The notes: generated by a model from the letters alone, not told the origin. 64,000 nt of DNA from Emiliania huxleyi CCMP1516 (GCF_000372725.1 NW_005202428.1:1659610-1723609); one strand, 5' to 3'. Shown: positions 10,912 to 22,800, counted from the stretch's first letter. Made by a program: numbers and translations.

Positions 10912-11139
10912 ATGTGTCGGTATTATCGTTTATTTTGGCTTGACAGCTTGAGGGCGACACAGCACGCCGACGCCCCCCTCGCTCAAAACCGACAAGTCAC
11001 AAGAGTGAGGAGACACCGGGCCTCTCCTCTACTATCTTCCTCATTGCCCCCGGGCCCAAAATTACGGCGAGGACGCAGGAGGTGTGTTCATACTCGCTAC
11101 ACATCGGTGGCTAATGCTGAAAGTGGCTGGCGCTCATCG

Positions 11140-12828
11140 TCAGGTGCCGCCCGAGCCGCCCGCCGACGGAGGAGGCCCGTCCGAGATGCCCTCGAGGTGC
11201 GGCAGCAAGTCGCGCCACGCGGACTGAAGGGTGGGATGGGGAGGGCAAGTGTTAGAGGTGAGGCTGGGGAGGGAAGCGCAAGGCGAAGGCGGTAAGCGAG
11301 AGCAGGAGAGCGTGCGGGTGTCGAGAATGGAGCCCGCGTGGACACGTGTCGGAAGGCACCTGCATCCTCTTGGAGTACTCGAGCTGCAGCGTCACGAAGC
11401 CAACGAGCATCGCCTGGGCGGGGGAAAGGGGGAGGGGGCAGGGGTGGGTTGGTGAGCAAGTGCTGCGCGGGCACACGCCGCCGCACACGCGCGCGGCGGA
11501 GGCGGCGGCGGGGCGTGGTGCTAAGTTGGGGCGGCCGCCGAGCCGGGGCGGGCATCGCCGGGGTGGGGCGCGCGCCTTGAAGTCGGCGAGCTTCTCGCGC
11601 TGAAAACGAGCCATCTCGCCGTCGACGCGCGCGGCGACCTGCTCGTACTCCTGCTTCGCAATCGAGTGGAGCGACTCGGCCTCCCGCACTTCGCGCGCCG
11701 TCAGCGCCGCCGCCTCCTCCTTAGAGGATCGCCCTTTGAGCTTGTCGAGCTTCTCACGCTTGGCGGTGAGCGAGCGTGCGGCGCCGTTGAGGGAGGAGAG
11801 CGCGGCCGCGCGCGCTCCGATGGCCCCTTTCGCTGCGCCGATCATCTTGATGTAGTCGCGCAGCGGCTCCTGCAAGTCAGAAGCCCCCCTCTGTGAGGCG
11901 GCGAGGAACAGTGAAGAGATGCTCTGAGTAGCCGCGGGGCGGCTCCTCGAAGGCGGCCCCCTCGCGCGCGCCCTGCGGCGGAGGGGTCGGGCATGCGTCA
12001 GGCAAGGCGAAGCATGGGAGGGGAGGAGGGCGGCGCGGGCGGAGGGCGGGCGGAGTGCGGGAAGGGGAGGGGTGTGGGCGGGGGGGGGGGGGGTTCCAGC
12101 CAAGGGTGTGGCGAGGGTGCGGCGGCGGAAGCTTCTCGGCAAGGACCTGCTCGTCGTACAAGTTGGACATGCGGTCGACGGACATGCCCATCGAGGAGAG
12201 GGCGCGCGCCAGCGACGGGTTGATGTCCGCCTCGCAGTTTGCAAGCTGCGTCAGGGAGAGCCCGAACCCAGACATCGAGCTGGCGAGCGCGCGGTGGCGC
12301 TCGATGAAGCGCTTCGAGTGTCGGTGCACCGCCGCCACCTGTGTCTCCATCGCGTCGGCGTAGTTCGACATCTGCGCGCACGCCATGTCCTCCTGCGGCA
12401 GGGCGTGCGACGGCGTGAGGGGGGCGAGCGGGGCGCTATGAAGCGGTCACGGAGCGGTCGGAGGCGGCGCGGAGAGGGGAGAGGCAGCGAGGGAGGGGAG
12501 GGGCAGGGAGGCGAGGGCAGAGGCAGCGAGGCGGGGGTTGGGGGGCGCTCCTGTGGCCGGAAGGAAGGCAGCGGCTCCGCAGAGAGCATGGTCGCCGCGC
12601 GCGAGTACGTCGAGAGGAGGCCGGACTTGACGTCTGTGAGGACAGAGCTGTAGTACGGCGACGCTTTTGCCGCCTGAGGTCAGGTCACAGTCAGGTCACA
12701 GTCAGGTCAGGTCAGGTCAGGTGCACTTGTCCACGCGCACGCGGCGGAGAGGCAGCCCTCGCATCTCCACGTCCAGCGACAGGAGGCCCCACCGCATTGA
12801 AAGTGAAAGGCCCGGCGCGCGTGAGTGA

Positions 12829-12908
<80 letters not shown>

Positions 12909-14471
12909 GTGTGTTGGCCGCCTGCTGCGACGACTGCTTCCACGCCTCGAGCGTGTCGTCGGACGCCTGCGGGACACGTCCATCGGCGTGTCCTTGGCAT
13001 GCCCTCGAGCGTCTGTCGATCTCGGCCCCCCTCGGCGCATCTCGGCTCCTCTCGCCTCGAGGAAAGTCTGCAGGTCCGAGACCGAGTGCAGCTGCGGGTG
13101 GGCGGCGACCCGCTGGAGGAAGCGCTGCAGCTGCGCGCGCCGAACCTCGACCCACTCGGAGGAGCAGCCGACGCCGGAGACGCGCATGGTCGACACCTGC
13201 GCGGCGTGCTTCTCCGGCAGGGGCGGCACGATCGTGCCCGGGTACTTGGAGACCTGGGAGGGGGAGGGGGATGGGGGGGGTGAGGGAGGGGGGGCGCCGG
13301 GGCCGGGCGCCGGGGCTGGGGGCCGGCTCGGCGGCCGAGGAGTGGGCGAGGGAGGGAGGGGGTTTCGGCGCAGGGGACGCGGCGGCGGTGTGCGCTTGGG
13401 CGGCAGGAGGCAAGGAGAGGGGGGAGGAGGGGTGGGGTGGGGTGGGCGGTCGGACCAGCTGGCTGTGGAGCCAGTCAAAGTCGCGGAAGCGGCGCGTGAC
13501 GGAGAACTGGCCGTAGGCGTACTGCGGCAGAGACGTCTTTGTCATGACCTCGTAGGTGAAGAAGGCGGACATGCCGTCCCCCTGACCAGGGGCGGGAAGG
13601 GGGGCCGCACGTCGAGAGAGGGTGCGCCCAGGCGGCTGCGCAGGGCAGCGACACAGCGGCGGTGCGGGCCGGGCAGGGGAGAGACGCCGTCGCGGCGCGC
13701 ATGGCGGGCACGGGGGGTGATCTGCGGGCACAGGGGGTGATCTGCGGAGTGGGAGGGCGTCGGAAGGGCGCCTGCTTGGCGGGGTTCGCGACGACGACGT
13801 GCAGGTCGGTCGATGAGGATGTCTGCACGGCGGGGCGGCGGGGTGGCGGGTGAGCGACGGCTGCGTGAGTGGGAGAGCTGGCGGTGTGAGAGGACGGGTC
13901 GGACGGACCAACCGGACGGGACTTTGATGGCAGGGAGGGGAGGGGAGGAGGGGAGGAGTCGTGCGGAGGGGAGGCACCGAGCCGCTGGCCGCGCCGCCGA
14001 CGGCAGGCTCGACCGCCTTCGACTCGAAGCGCGGCGCGGGCTGGCCGGCAGACTGAGGCGGCGCCGAGATGTCCAGGTCCTGAAAGGAGGCGCCAAAGTC
14101 GGCCTCGGGAACCGCCAGCACGGATGGCGCTCCTTGACTCGGCAGCGCTGCAGAGGGCGGCGGCGAGGCTATGTCCACGTCGTCCTGCGAGGGCGGGCAC
14201 GCGCCGAGTGGCGGTCGGAGCGAGGGAGCGCGGCGGGTTGGCGGGCCGCGGCCCGAGCCGGTACGCGCACCATCAGGTCCGGCGGGTCGGCGACTGAGAA
14301 CGGCTCGTCTTCCGGCAGCGCAGGCGGGACAGTCGAGGAGAAGGCGGAGAGGGAGGCGTCGCGCAGTGACTCGCTGGTGTTGGCGAGGGACTGCGCGTCA
14401 AAGTACTGGCTCGAGCCGCCCACGGAAGAGCCGCCCAAGGAGACGGTAGAGTCGGCAGACATTGCCTTCAC
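11140..14471 (-). CDS. Sorting nexin SNX1/SNX2-type (Vps5), PX-BAR retromer subunit
   Basis: Multi-exon gene read from ATG 14471 to a stop at 11140. An N-terminal disordered region contains LDISAPPQSAG. The PX domain follows in two exons: SAFFTYEVMTKTSLPQYAYG, FSVTRRFRDFDWLHSQL and, in the next exon, YPGTIVPPLPEKHA with LQRFLQRVAAHPQL. That is the RRFRDFDWL and PPLPEK phosphoinositide-binding signature. A BAR region continues over exons at about 12580-12678, 12130-12390, 11580-11870, 11359-11415 and 11140-11227 (KASPYYSSVLTDVKS, SNYADAMETQVAAVHRH, AMLVGFVTLQLEYSKRM). Family knowledge: SNX1/2/Vps5 forms endosomal tubules with retromer. Introns hold minisatellite, (GT)n and family-B sequence. 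The exact borders of the short exons near 13800 are uncertain. Confidence 0.88.
12679..12921 (-). repeat. AG|GC intron of the SNX gene with family-B copy and (GT)n
   Basis: Read on the minus strand, the donor edge is CAGCAG|GCGGCCAAC and the acceptor is CTCAG|GCGGCAAAAG, so AGGCGGC is duplicated on both sides. The interior holds a (CA/GT)n microsatellite (12831-12908) and a family-B element (12754-12822) in the same sense as the gene. A CTGACCTGACCT tract precedes the acceptor. Confidence 0.75.
12831..12908. repeat. (GT)n microsatellite
   Basis: About 78 bp of uninterrupted GT dinucleotides inside an SNX intron. Apparent reading frames through it (Cys-Val or Thr-His repeats) are not genes. 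Confidence 0.95.
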
Positions 14472-14660
14472 AATGCCCGGCGTCAGCGTCCACTGGCACT
14501 GATTTCCTCAGCGTCCACGGGCACCTGGCGCTGGGCGCCTGCACTCTCTCCAAGGTCAGCCGGACGCGAACACCGCAAGGCGGGGCCAAGAAAGAGAATT
14601 CTCATGCCAAGCAGACTGGCACGAACTAGCACCACAAAAGGCACAGCAGACAACGGCCCC

Positions 14661-15400
14661 TTATGGGTCGTCGAAGAGGCCGTCATACTCCTCCGGCCTC
14701 GCCCCCCCTTCCCAACCCTCCCCTGGCTCAGGCTCCTCATCCTCGCGGCGCGCAGTGCGCACCCCGCCCCGCGAAGACGAACCCTTCCGCCGGCGTGCCT
14801 CGCGGGACTGCCGCCCGCTGCCGCCGCCCTTCCCCCCCTCCGCCGCCCGCGCCTTCTCCGCCGCCCGCGCGGCCGCCTTCGCCTCCTCCGCCGCTAACAG
14901 CGCCTCCCTCCGCGTGACCCCAATCCAATGGGTGCGCATCCAGGAGAGGTCGCGCGAGCGACCTATCCAGGGGTGATTCGCAGACGGCGCATGCCCCTTC
15001 CGCAGCATCGAGTAGTCGCCGAAGGCGAAGCCACCCCCCAAGAAGCCTTCCAGGCAAGCATCGCAGACCTGAGAGATCTCAGAACTCTCGCCGCGCCAGA
15101 TTTCCTTCTCCGCCGCCTCCATCTCCTCTCTCGACCAGCCCCCCAGCTCCGACCAGCCCTCACGCAACGCCCGGCGCCACAGCCACGGCTCCACGCCAAA
15201 CTCGTCGTAAAAGCTCCCAAAGCACTGCTGACACTCGAGGCCTGGGCCTCGAGCGTCCGCCGCGGAGATGGGGTTGTCCGTGCTCGCGCCCGCCCACTCC
15301 TCGAGCGTCGCCGCTACGAGCGCCCCGTAGACGGCGTCGACCGCCGCCTCCGCCAACGCCTCAGCAGCCGCCTCGCCCGCCTCGGAACCCGTGGCCTCAT
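14661..15400 (-). CDS. Unknown protein with paired CxxC motifs (5' exon not found)
   Basis: The stop is at 14661 and the frame is open up to an AG acceptor at about 15401 (TTTTTAG|AT), with no in-frame ATG, so a 5' exon is missing. The protein has CQQC (in LECQQCFGSFYDEFGVE) and CDAC about 60 residues later, which could bind one zinc ion. It also has an aromatic region (PWLWRRALREGWSELGGW, HPWIGRSRDLSWMRTHWIG), and the C-terminus is Lys/Arg/Glu-rich with an acidic end (EEYDGLFDDP). The aromatic and Cys pattern looks like a real conserved domain, but I do not know the family. It lies head to tail upstream of the SNX gene start, with only about 190 bp between. Confidence 0.65.
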
Positions 15401-16166
15401 CTAAAAAGGATGAAAGGGTGGGGCGCGCCAGCAGCGCCCGAGACCGGCGTCTCGGGCGGGGTGCAATGCCGGCGGGCCCCCTTTCCCTCGCTCAAGCACA
15501 GAGCCCAACACAGCTCACACGAGAGACTGCGAAGAGAGATAGGAAGAGGCAGACTCCCTAGGGTGGGCGACGGCTAGCGCACCACACACCTCTCCTTAAA
15601 ATCCCTGTGTGGTGGCGGCGTGCCGTCCTCCCATCCCTCCGCGGCTTGTCTGTTTTCTTTCTTTCTTTCTTTAACACAGTCTCACATGACAAGCGATCCC
15701 ACGACAGCGATTGTGGGGACTACATGATCCGTACGTGAAGAGTGGAGGGGCCCGCCCGCAGAGCTAGGCGGCGTGGGCGCCCCCCACTGGGGCCGAGGAT
15801 AAGAGGATAAGAGCTTAAGAGGACGTCTCTGCCGCTTGCTTTGTTGGCATGTTCTCGACGTCGTTGACCCATTTGGCACGCCCAGAGGATTAACCCAGTC
15901 GGCACGCGCATTGCGCGCCTGCTTGTTGATGTTTTCGACGTCGCCGGCCACCGCAAAGAAAAAGCGCTATAAAAAGAAATTCAGCGCGGACTACTCGAGT
16001 AGTGGCAAAAAGCGCCGTCGCGCCAACTCCGGCGGAGGCGCGTGGCGGCAGCGAGGTTCACCTTCCCGCTGTCTGCTTGCTTGGCGGAACGCCGACCCAA
16101 CTCTCCGCCACCGATCAACGAAATTGTGTCCCCACCTCTCCCGCCGCCCGAGAATATGTATGCACG
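15401..16166. other. Intergenic with hairpin repeat element
   Basis: Between the 5' end of the CxxC protein gene and the MATE start. It contains hairpin element copy H1 (15521-15672). The rest (15700-16166) is the MATE upstream flank. A stretch at 15955-16000 is A-rich. No further gene is supported. Confidence 0.5.
15521..15672 (+). repeat. Hairpin/(TTTC)n dispersed element, copy H1
   Basis: The body runs from GAGAGACTGCGAAGAGAGAT to a (TTTC)n tail. The core holds an inverted repeat, CACCACACA with TGTGTGGTG, around a loop containing CTCCTTAAAATCCC. The same unit recurs, inverted and in tandem, at 28624-29025, again at 35836-35955 and in part at 36536-36665. Fragments that keep the tail and a CAGAC block are at 19146-19225, 37197-37300 and 39909-40008. 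The A/T-simple tail suggests a SINE-like retroposon; no Pol III boxes were confirmed. Confidence 0.8.
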
Positions 16167-17771
16167 ATGGCGGAGCTCACCACCTCTCCTGCCGCCCTCC
16201 GCGCGCTCCTTCGCCTCGGCTGGCCCGCCATGCTCCGCGGCTTTGTCAACTGCGCCGCCGACCGCGCCACGCTGTCGCTCGTCGGCCACTGGGATGATAC
16301 GCCGGCGCACTTTGATGCCGCGTCGCTCGGCAAGATGTACTCCAACATCACCGGGCTCTCCCTCGGCTTCGGCGTCAACATGGGCCTCGCAACGCTCTGC
16401 TCGCAGGCCTTTGGCGCCGGACGCTCCGCCGCCGAGGCGGGCGTGCATTTGCGGCGAGCGATCGTCATCCACGCTGCGCTGCTCCTAGTCAGCGGGCTGG
16501 CGGCCGGGTTCGCCGAGCCGCTGCTGCTGTCGATGGGCCAGCCTGCCGACGTTGCGCGCTGCAGCGCGCGCGTTGCCTTGCTTCAGCTGCCTGGGGTGCC
16601 GCTCTTTTGGCTGTCCAACGCGCTGCAGACGGCGTGTGACGGCGCGCAGCGGCCACGTCCCGGGCTGTACGCGCGCTGCCTGTCAGCGGGCACAACGACG
16701 GGCTTTGCCGTGCTGGCGGTCAGCCCGCAGATCCTCGGCTGGGGCTACCTGGGTCTCGCGGCCGCGAGGTCGCTTGGCGGGCTTGTCGAGCTGATTGCGA
16801 TGCTTGTGCTCGTGCGGCGGCACGAGGGCCTGGCCGACGTCGTCTGGCGGCGCGGCGACCGCGCGCTCCGAATCTTCTCGGCGCGTGCGCTGTGGCAGTA
16901 CATGCGCGTCGCGCTTCCGGCGGCGGCAATCATGTGGACCGAGTGGTGGTCGTTCGAGGCGCAGGCCGTCATGGCTGGCTTGCTGCCCGACGCTCGCGTT
17001 AGCCTGGGCGCACACGGCACGTTGTTCAATTTGCTGGTGGTGTGCTACATGGCCTTCACCGGGCTGGGCACCGCCCTCTGCGCGCTGACCGGCCGCGCCA
17101 TCGGCGAGCGGGCAGGGCACGTCGTCCCACGGCTGTGCGCCGTCGCAGGCCTCGTGGCGCTCGCCATCTCGGCTGCGGTCGCTGGAATCATCTACGGCGC
17201 ACGCACTCCGCTCGCGCGCGCGTTTACGTCGGACGAGCGCGTCGTCGACATGATCGCCCGCTGCTCCCTCGGCCCCGCCGTCTCAGTGCCCGGCTACGCC
17301 ATCTTCATGACGCTCTTCGGTGCACTGCGCGGCGCTAGCCGGCAGCGCGGCGCCGCGACCGGCGCGCTGATCGGCTACGGCCTCGTCGGCCTGCCTCTCG
17401 CCGCCTACCTCGGCCTCGTCGCGCACATGCCGCACGGCCGCCCGCTGCTCGGCATCTGGATCGGCAACGCGGCGGCGCTCGCGTTCGCATCCGCGTGGAC
17501 GACGACCATCGTCTGCCGCCTCGACTGGGCGCACGTCCAGCCGAGCACCCTCGCGCGGCCGCGCACCCGTCATCCCGCCTCGCGGGCCGACGAGGATTGC
17601 GCCGGCGCCGGCGGCACCACCACCACGGCCACCACCCTCGGGTCGTGCGACGCGTCGGCGCTGGACGAGGCGTTCCTCCCCGTGCCGGAGCCCAGTGCTG
17701 AGGGGGCGCACGGCGTGCGCGAGGCAGGGACGCGAGAGGAGAGAAGAAGAGTTGGAAAGGTAATTAACTAG
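16167..17771 (+). CDS. MATE-family multidrug/toxin extrusion transporter
   Basis: 534 aa, single exon, from the ATG at 16167 (MAELTTSPAALRALLRLGWP); the frame is open upstream but without an ATG. About 12 hydrophobic segments are visible. MATE-like features include the early GWPAMLRGFVN segment, ITGLSLGFGVNMGLATLCSQ followed by AFGAGR (the family's TLxxQxxGA region) and, in the second half, TEWWSFEAQAVMAGLL. The symmetric layout of two six-helix halves fits the family, which exports organic cations or secondary metabolites by H+ or Na+ antiport. The C-terminal tail (residues about 475-534) is hydrophilic, with a Gly/Thr-rich stretch. No plastid or signal leader is obvious. Plasma membrane or vacuole is likely by analogy. 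Confidence 0.88.
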   Translation: MAELTTSPAALRALLRLGWPAMLRGFVNCAADRATLSLVGHWDDTPAHFDAASLGKMYSNITGLSLGFGVNMGLATLCSQAFGAGRSAAEAGVHLRRAIVIHAALLLVSGLAAGFAEPLLLSMGQPADVARCSARVALLQLPGVPLFWLSNALQTACDGAQRPRPGLYARCLSAGTTTGFAVLAVSPQILGWGYLGLAAARSLGGLVELIAMLVLVRRHEGLADVVWRRGDRALRIFSARALWQYMRVALPAAAIMWTEWWSFEAQAVMAGLLPDARVSLGAHGTLFNLLVVCYMAFTGLGTALCALTGRAIGERAGHVVPRLCAVAGLVALAISAAVAGIIYGARTPLARAFTSDERVVDMIARCSLGPAVSVPGYAIFMTLFGALRGASRQRGAATGALIGYGLVGLPLAAYLGLVAHMPHGRPLLGIWIGNAAALAFASAWTTTIVCRLDWAHVQPSTLARPRTRHPASRADEDCAGAGGTTTTATTLGSCDASALDEAFLPVPEPSAEGAHGVREAGTREERRRVGKVIN

Positions 17772-18162
17772 TCGCGTAGTCGGCCAAGGAGCTGTGTGTC
17801 ACACATTTCTTTTGGCTTCTAAAAATCTCAACAAAGTAGTAGTAAAATCTCTCTCTCTGAAACGGCAAAACAACAAAACACAACACTAAATCTCTCTCTG
17901 AAACGGTGATAAACTTAGAGCACTTGGAGTGCAGTCAGTAACCTCACATCCAGGTAAAGGAAATAGACTTTTTGCAAAAAAAATCCCTGCCGCTTGGAGT
18001 GGTTAGGTTAGGTAGAAAGGTGAAGAACAGCCAGGCTCTGGAGTGCCGCCAAAGCAAAAAGAAATCCGATGCCGTCATTCGTCGAGGCTTCGATCGTCTT
18101 TCTGAGCGACCGGCTCCAGAGAGAGCGCCTGTGAGGTGCCCCCTCCGCGAAAGGGGCGGGAG
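17772..18162. other. Intergenic
   Basis: AT-richer DNA with a short duplicated phrase, AAATCTCTCTCTGAAACGG, near 17845-17905 (two copies about 45 bp apart). It serves as the 3' flank of the MATE gene and the upstream flank of the next plus-strand gene. Confidence 0.5.
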
Positions 18163-18840
18163 ATGCTCGCCGTCTGCACCGCCGCCGCCGCCGCCTTCGT
18201 TCCCTCGTCCGCGCCGCCGCCACTGGCGCCGGCTGCTCGGCGCTCCGCTGCGACGCCCATCCGGCTCAGCTTCGACTCGGAGGAGCGCAGTGAGAGCGCC
18301 AAGGCGGCCGGCATCGCGGCGCTGAGCGGCAGCCTGGCGTCGGCGCCCGTCAAGGCGTCCGCGCTGCTAGCCACCTTGCCCGTCAAGGCGCCGGCGCTGG
18401 CCCAGTGGGAGTTCAGCACCGGGGCGCTCGCGGTGCAACTCGCGCTCTTCGGCGTCGTCTACCGCTACGCGGCGCGCAGCGACTTCAACGACACACCGAA
18501 GCGAGGGACGGTCTTCGCCTTCGCGCTGTGCCGCGCCCTCAGCTCCGTGCAGCCGTCCTTCAGCGACAGGCCCGAGATGTTTGTGCAGCTGCTCGCGTAC
18601 TTTGGCGAGTCTGTCTTTGCGTTTGGCGTCGCGGCCGCGTCGCTCGGGTACGCGTGGAAGAGGGGATGGGTGCTCCGGCTCCCGGCCGCGGGCCTGCCGC
18701 CGTATTACCCGGAAGTCTTCCGCGACGGCCCGCCGCCGCCCTACTACGACGGGCCGATGGACTACCGCGAGGGCGGCCCGCCGCCGCCGTACTACCGAGA
18801 CCGGGCATTCTCGGACGGGCCTGACCAGCCGCCCTTCTGA
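18163..18840 (+). CDS. Probable plastid-targeted membrane protein of unknown function
   Basis: 225 aa from ATG 18163. The start MLAVCTAAAAAFVPSSAP looks like the signal-peptide part of a bipartite plastid leader, with an AFVP phrase like the Phe-containing cleavage motif of red-lineage algae, then a Ser/Ala/Pro transit stretch. The mature part has a membrane segment (LAVQLALFGVVYRYAARSDF) and a second near LLAYFGESVFAFGVAAASLG. This pattern recalls conserved plastid/cyanobacterial membrane proteins with a 'YRYA.R.D' phrase. The tail has PPPYY repeats (GPPPPYYDGP, GPPPPYYRD), which could bind WW domains. Function is unknown; targeting is inferred. Confidence 0.72.
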   Translation: MLAVCTAAAAAFVPSSAPPPLAPAARRSAATPIRLSFDSEERSESAKAAGIAALSGSLASAPVKASALLATLPVKAPALAQWEFSTGALAVQLALFGVVYRYAARSDFNDTPKRGTVFAFALCRALSSVQPSFSDRPEMFVQLLAYFGESVFAFGVAAASLGYAWKRGWVLRLPAAGLPPYYPEVFRDGPPPPYYDGPMDYREGGPPPPYYRDRAFSDGPDQPPF

Positions 18841-19678
18841 CGGGCCCGTCCGAGCCGCACAGGCCAGGTCGACCACGGGCCTCGCGCTGAGCGTCTCCCG
18901 TGGCCGTCGTGTGGGACCCGAGCGTGATGGGGGTGCGGGGTGCGGCGCGCGCGTGATGGGGGTGCGTGATGGGGGCGGCAAAGCGGCTCTCGGGGACGGC
19001 CCGCACCCCTCCCCTCGGCCCTCGCACTTGCCTCTTGCGTCTCAGCCACCCCCCCACCCCCCGTATTTTTCTCTGAGACTGAGTGCCGTGCAACGCGCCC
19101 GTGAGTTGTGACGCATGTGGCCATCGGGAGCACTTGGAGCACCTGGAAAAGAAAGAAAGAAAGAAAACAGACAACCAAGGGAATAAATAAATAAATAAAT
19201 AAAACGGGCACGCCAAACGAGGGGTGGGAGAGGGACAGGGTCCCCACCTGCACGAGCAGGATCTTGGAAGGACGATCAGGGACACAGGGGAACGGGAGCG
19301 GGGAGCGCATCGCGACACGGAGGGGGGCTGGGCAGGGTTCACCCACACGACAGGGTCCCAGGGATTCCTCTCTCGTATAGGACAGGTTGCACCCGGCGGC
19401 ACGGGGGCAGGCGCGGGCCTCCTACTGGTTGCGCTCTCCTAGTTCTCCTGCTCCTGACAAGGGACAGCGACAGGCTCGCAGCACGGTGGACTCCCTATTC
19501 CACTGGCGATCTCTCTCGACTAGCGACCTTCCTCCGGCTTCTCACCAGCAGTCTCTCACTACCACGGGCACACTGACAGAGGCGGCCAAAAGGCTCACGT
19601 GGGTGGCAGGGCGGTGATAGGAGTCTCCCACTCTGTGGGCTTCGCTAGAGGTGCGGCCCCTGCGCGTGTCCTCGCCCT

Positions 19679-19774
<96 letters not shown>

Positions 19775-19850
19775 TGAGACAACCAAGGGAGGGAGGGGGG
19801 TGGGGCGGCACTGGTTTCTTTAAAATGCCTTCACAAGGTCACAAACAGCC
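18841..19850. other. Intergenic, repeat-rich
   Basis: It contains an (AAAG)n/(AAAT)n tail fragment of the hairpin element (19146-19225). A roughly 43-bp block at 19418-19460 recurs reverse-complemented at about 35738-35780. A (GT)n microsatellite lies at 19680-19773. The upstream flank of the GH127 gene ends at 19850. No gene is supported. Confidence 0.55.
19680..19773. repeat. (GT)n microsatellite
   Basis: About 94 bp of GT dinucleotides about 80 bp upstream of the GH127 start codon. It could form Z-DNA; apparent reading frames through it are not genes. Confidence 0.95.
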
Positions 19851-22800
19851 ATGTTGTTGGCCACCTTGGGCCTTTGCACCGCTGTGCCTCTGCAGCCCTA
19901 CGCGTACCAGCCGCTGCCCGTGGGCTCTGTTACGCCGAAGGGATGGCTCCTGAAGCAGCTGACGCTGCAGGCGGAGGGCCTCTCTGGCCACCTCGCTCAG
20001 GCGCATACTTGCGCCCATATATGTGTGTGTATGCAGCGCTCAGCCTGCGCTTGGCACGCCGCCACACTCCACAGCCTCTGCACGGCCCGGCGCGCACCTG
20101 CACAGACTCGCACGGCTCGCACACTGCTCACACAACTCGCAAATCTCAGTGAGCCGTGCGCGACTGCACCATAAAAAGCCGTGACGACCGCCTCGCAGTT
20201 CTGGCATGACATCATGAGCTCCGTCTGGATTGGCGGCTCGGGCGACGGCGGGCTGCACGAGCGGACGCCGTACTGGCTGAACGGGGTGATTCCGCTCGCC
20301 TTCCTGCTCCGCAACGCGGGCATCGATGAGCTGCCGCCCGTGGCCGGCATCTACAAGGCGCCGTGGGGCCGCCACGGCTGGATGTCGACGCTCTGCGAGA
20401 GCGGCGGCGAGGTGCGTGGCGCGGTGATCGCCGGAGGCGTGGCGGGCTACCCCGTGGAGAGCGCCGCGGAGTGCCGCGACGACTGCGCGGCGCGCAGCGA
20501 CTGCGTCGGCTACGCGGCCGAGACATGCTCGGCGCCGGTTCGCTGCTGGCACAAGGGGCAGCTCCCGCAGGCGACGGCCGCTAGCCCCGCGGCTCCTGTG
20601 GGCGGCAAAGAAGCGGCTGCGGGCGTGTCGACTTGCGCGTGCCACGGCAGAAATATCCCGAAGCCGACGCCGGTCGACCTCATGGGCCAAGTCGAGCGGT
20701 ACGTGGAGGTCATCCTCGCGCACGCGAACGCCACGAGCGGCTGGCTCGGTCCCGACAGCAGCCCTGCCAGCGGGGGGCAGTACTGGGGCCCCTCCAACGT
20801 ACTGCAGGCAACGTGGCTCGCAGTGGGCCACGCGGGGGGAGGTGGGGACATAGCCTGATTGGTGAACGATGATTGATGAACGAATCGTTGCAGGCGCTCT
20901 GGCAGTGGGCCGAGGCGAAGAGGGAGGGCGACGCGGCCGCTTTCTCGAAGGCGTCGCGCGCCATGCTGCTGCACCTTCTGGAGCAGCGGCGGCGGATGGC
21001 CAAAGCTCCGCTTGCCAGCTGGGCGAAGGCGAGATCGCCCGAGATCACCCGACCAAGCGCACCCGAGATCGAGATCGCCCGAGATCACCGCTAGCGAGCC
21101 GCACAAAGGCGCGCTGGATCGACATGGCCAAGTCGGCAGAGTGGCTGATCGACAACGCACGGCTGACCGACGCTCAGAGAGGCCAGATCACCCGAGATCA
21201 CCCAAGATGATACGAGATCACCTGAGATCACGAGATCACTCGCCGGCCTGACCGACGCGCTGAGAGAGTCCCCCCCTACCCCCCAGGCGAGCTCCTCGAG
21301 CTCATCGCGCTGCTCAAGGCGCAAGGCGAGGACTGGGACGGCTGGTTCGAGGCCGTCCCCCGCACGTCGAACCACAACGTCAACGTGGCGCAGGCCCGCT
21401 CACCCACGCGCACTGGGCCTCGCACTGGAATGCCGTGCCGGCGCGTGCCTGTTCCGGGATTTGGAGAAGCGAGGGGTGCCCAGGGAGGCGTTCCACCTTG
21501 CCCTCCCTCGGCCCGCTGCAGGGCCTCAAGTCGGCGGCGGTGTGGTGGCGCTTCAACTCGTCGGCGTCGCACGCCAACCTCTCCATGGCGCAGCTCTCGC
21601 TCCGCCGCATGCGCAAGCTCGACGCGGCGTACGGCCAGCCCACGGGGATGTGCGAGATCTAGCCGAGATACAGCCGAGATCTAGCCCTGAGATCTAGCCG
21701 GGATCTAGCCGGGATACAGCTGATATATCGCTGAGATCTAGCCGAGATCTAGCCGGCCAGCCCTCGGGGGATGTGTGCCGCGGCTCCGCCCGTGAACAGG
21801 TACCTCGGCGACGAGATTACTCCCGTCCCGCACACGCGCTCCCCCTCGCGCGGCATCGAGCTGTGTGGCGTCGTCGAGGCGCTGCACTCGCACGGGCCCA
21901 CGTGGCGCAGAGTGCGGGGCCCGTCCGTGACACGTCCACACACACACACAGGCGCTGTACTCGTACGAGGCGATGTACTCCGTCCACGGGACTCTCGCCT
22001 TTGCCGACCGTACGGAGCGCATCGCCTACAACGCCCTCCCCGCCACTTGGGCCTCGCCGAGGGGGGGCGACATGTGGGCGCACCAGTACCTCCAGGCGGT
22101 CAACGAGATCAACGCAATCAAGGCGAGCCCGCACGTCTGGCAGCACGACAACGCCTTCTCCGAGACGTACGGCCTCGAGCCAAACTTCGGCTGCTGCACG
22201 GCAAACTTCCACCAGGGCTGGCCAAAGTTCGCCAACTCGCTCTTCCACTCCGCCCCCGACGGCGGCGTCGTCGTCTCGATGTGCGCGCCCCACGTCCACG
22301 TCCACGTCCACGGACAGCACGACCGCAGATGCTTCGCCGACAGGTGGGCGCCCGCGGCCGCCAAGCTCCCTTCCGGCGCGACGGTCGAGGTCGACACGAC
22401 GTACCCGTTCGGCGACGACGCCACCGTCACGGTCCGCGCCGCCGCCGGCACGCCCGTTTACCTGCGCATCCCTGGCTGGGCCGTCAAGGCGACGGTCAAC
22501 GGCGCGGCGGCTGCCAACGGCACCCTCTTCCGCGGCGTGGCGACGGGCGGCGCCGACGTCTTTGCCGTGGCCTTTCGGTCCGAGACCCGCAGAGACCCGC
22601 CGAGATCCGCCGAGATCCGCCGAGATCCGCCAGCAGTCGGGGCTCCGCAGTCGAGATCGGCCGGCGTTTTCACGCGTGCCGATCGGGGCGGGAGATTGCC
22701 CGAGACCGCACGAGATCGCGTGAGATCGTAGGCCGGAGACGCGGCTTGAGCGGTGGGACGGCGGCGCGGCGAGCGTTCACCGCGGCGCGCTGCTCTACTC

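Noticed and set aside
12712-13740. Open frames through the (GT)n tract (Cys-Val or Thr-His repeats)
   Set aside because: Microsatellite translation; the region is an intron of the SNX gene.
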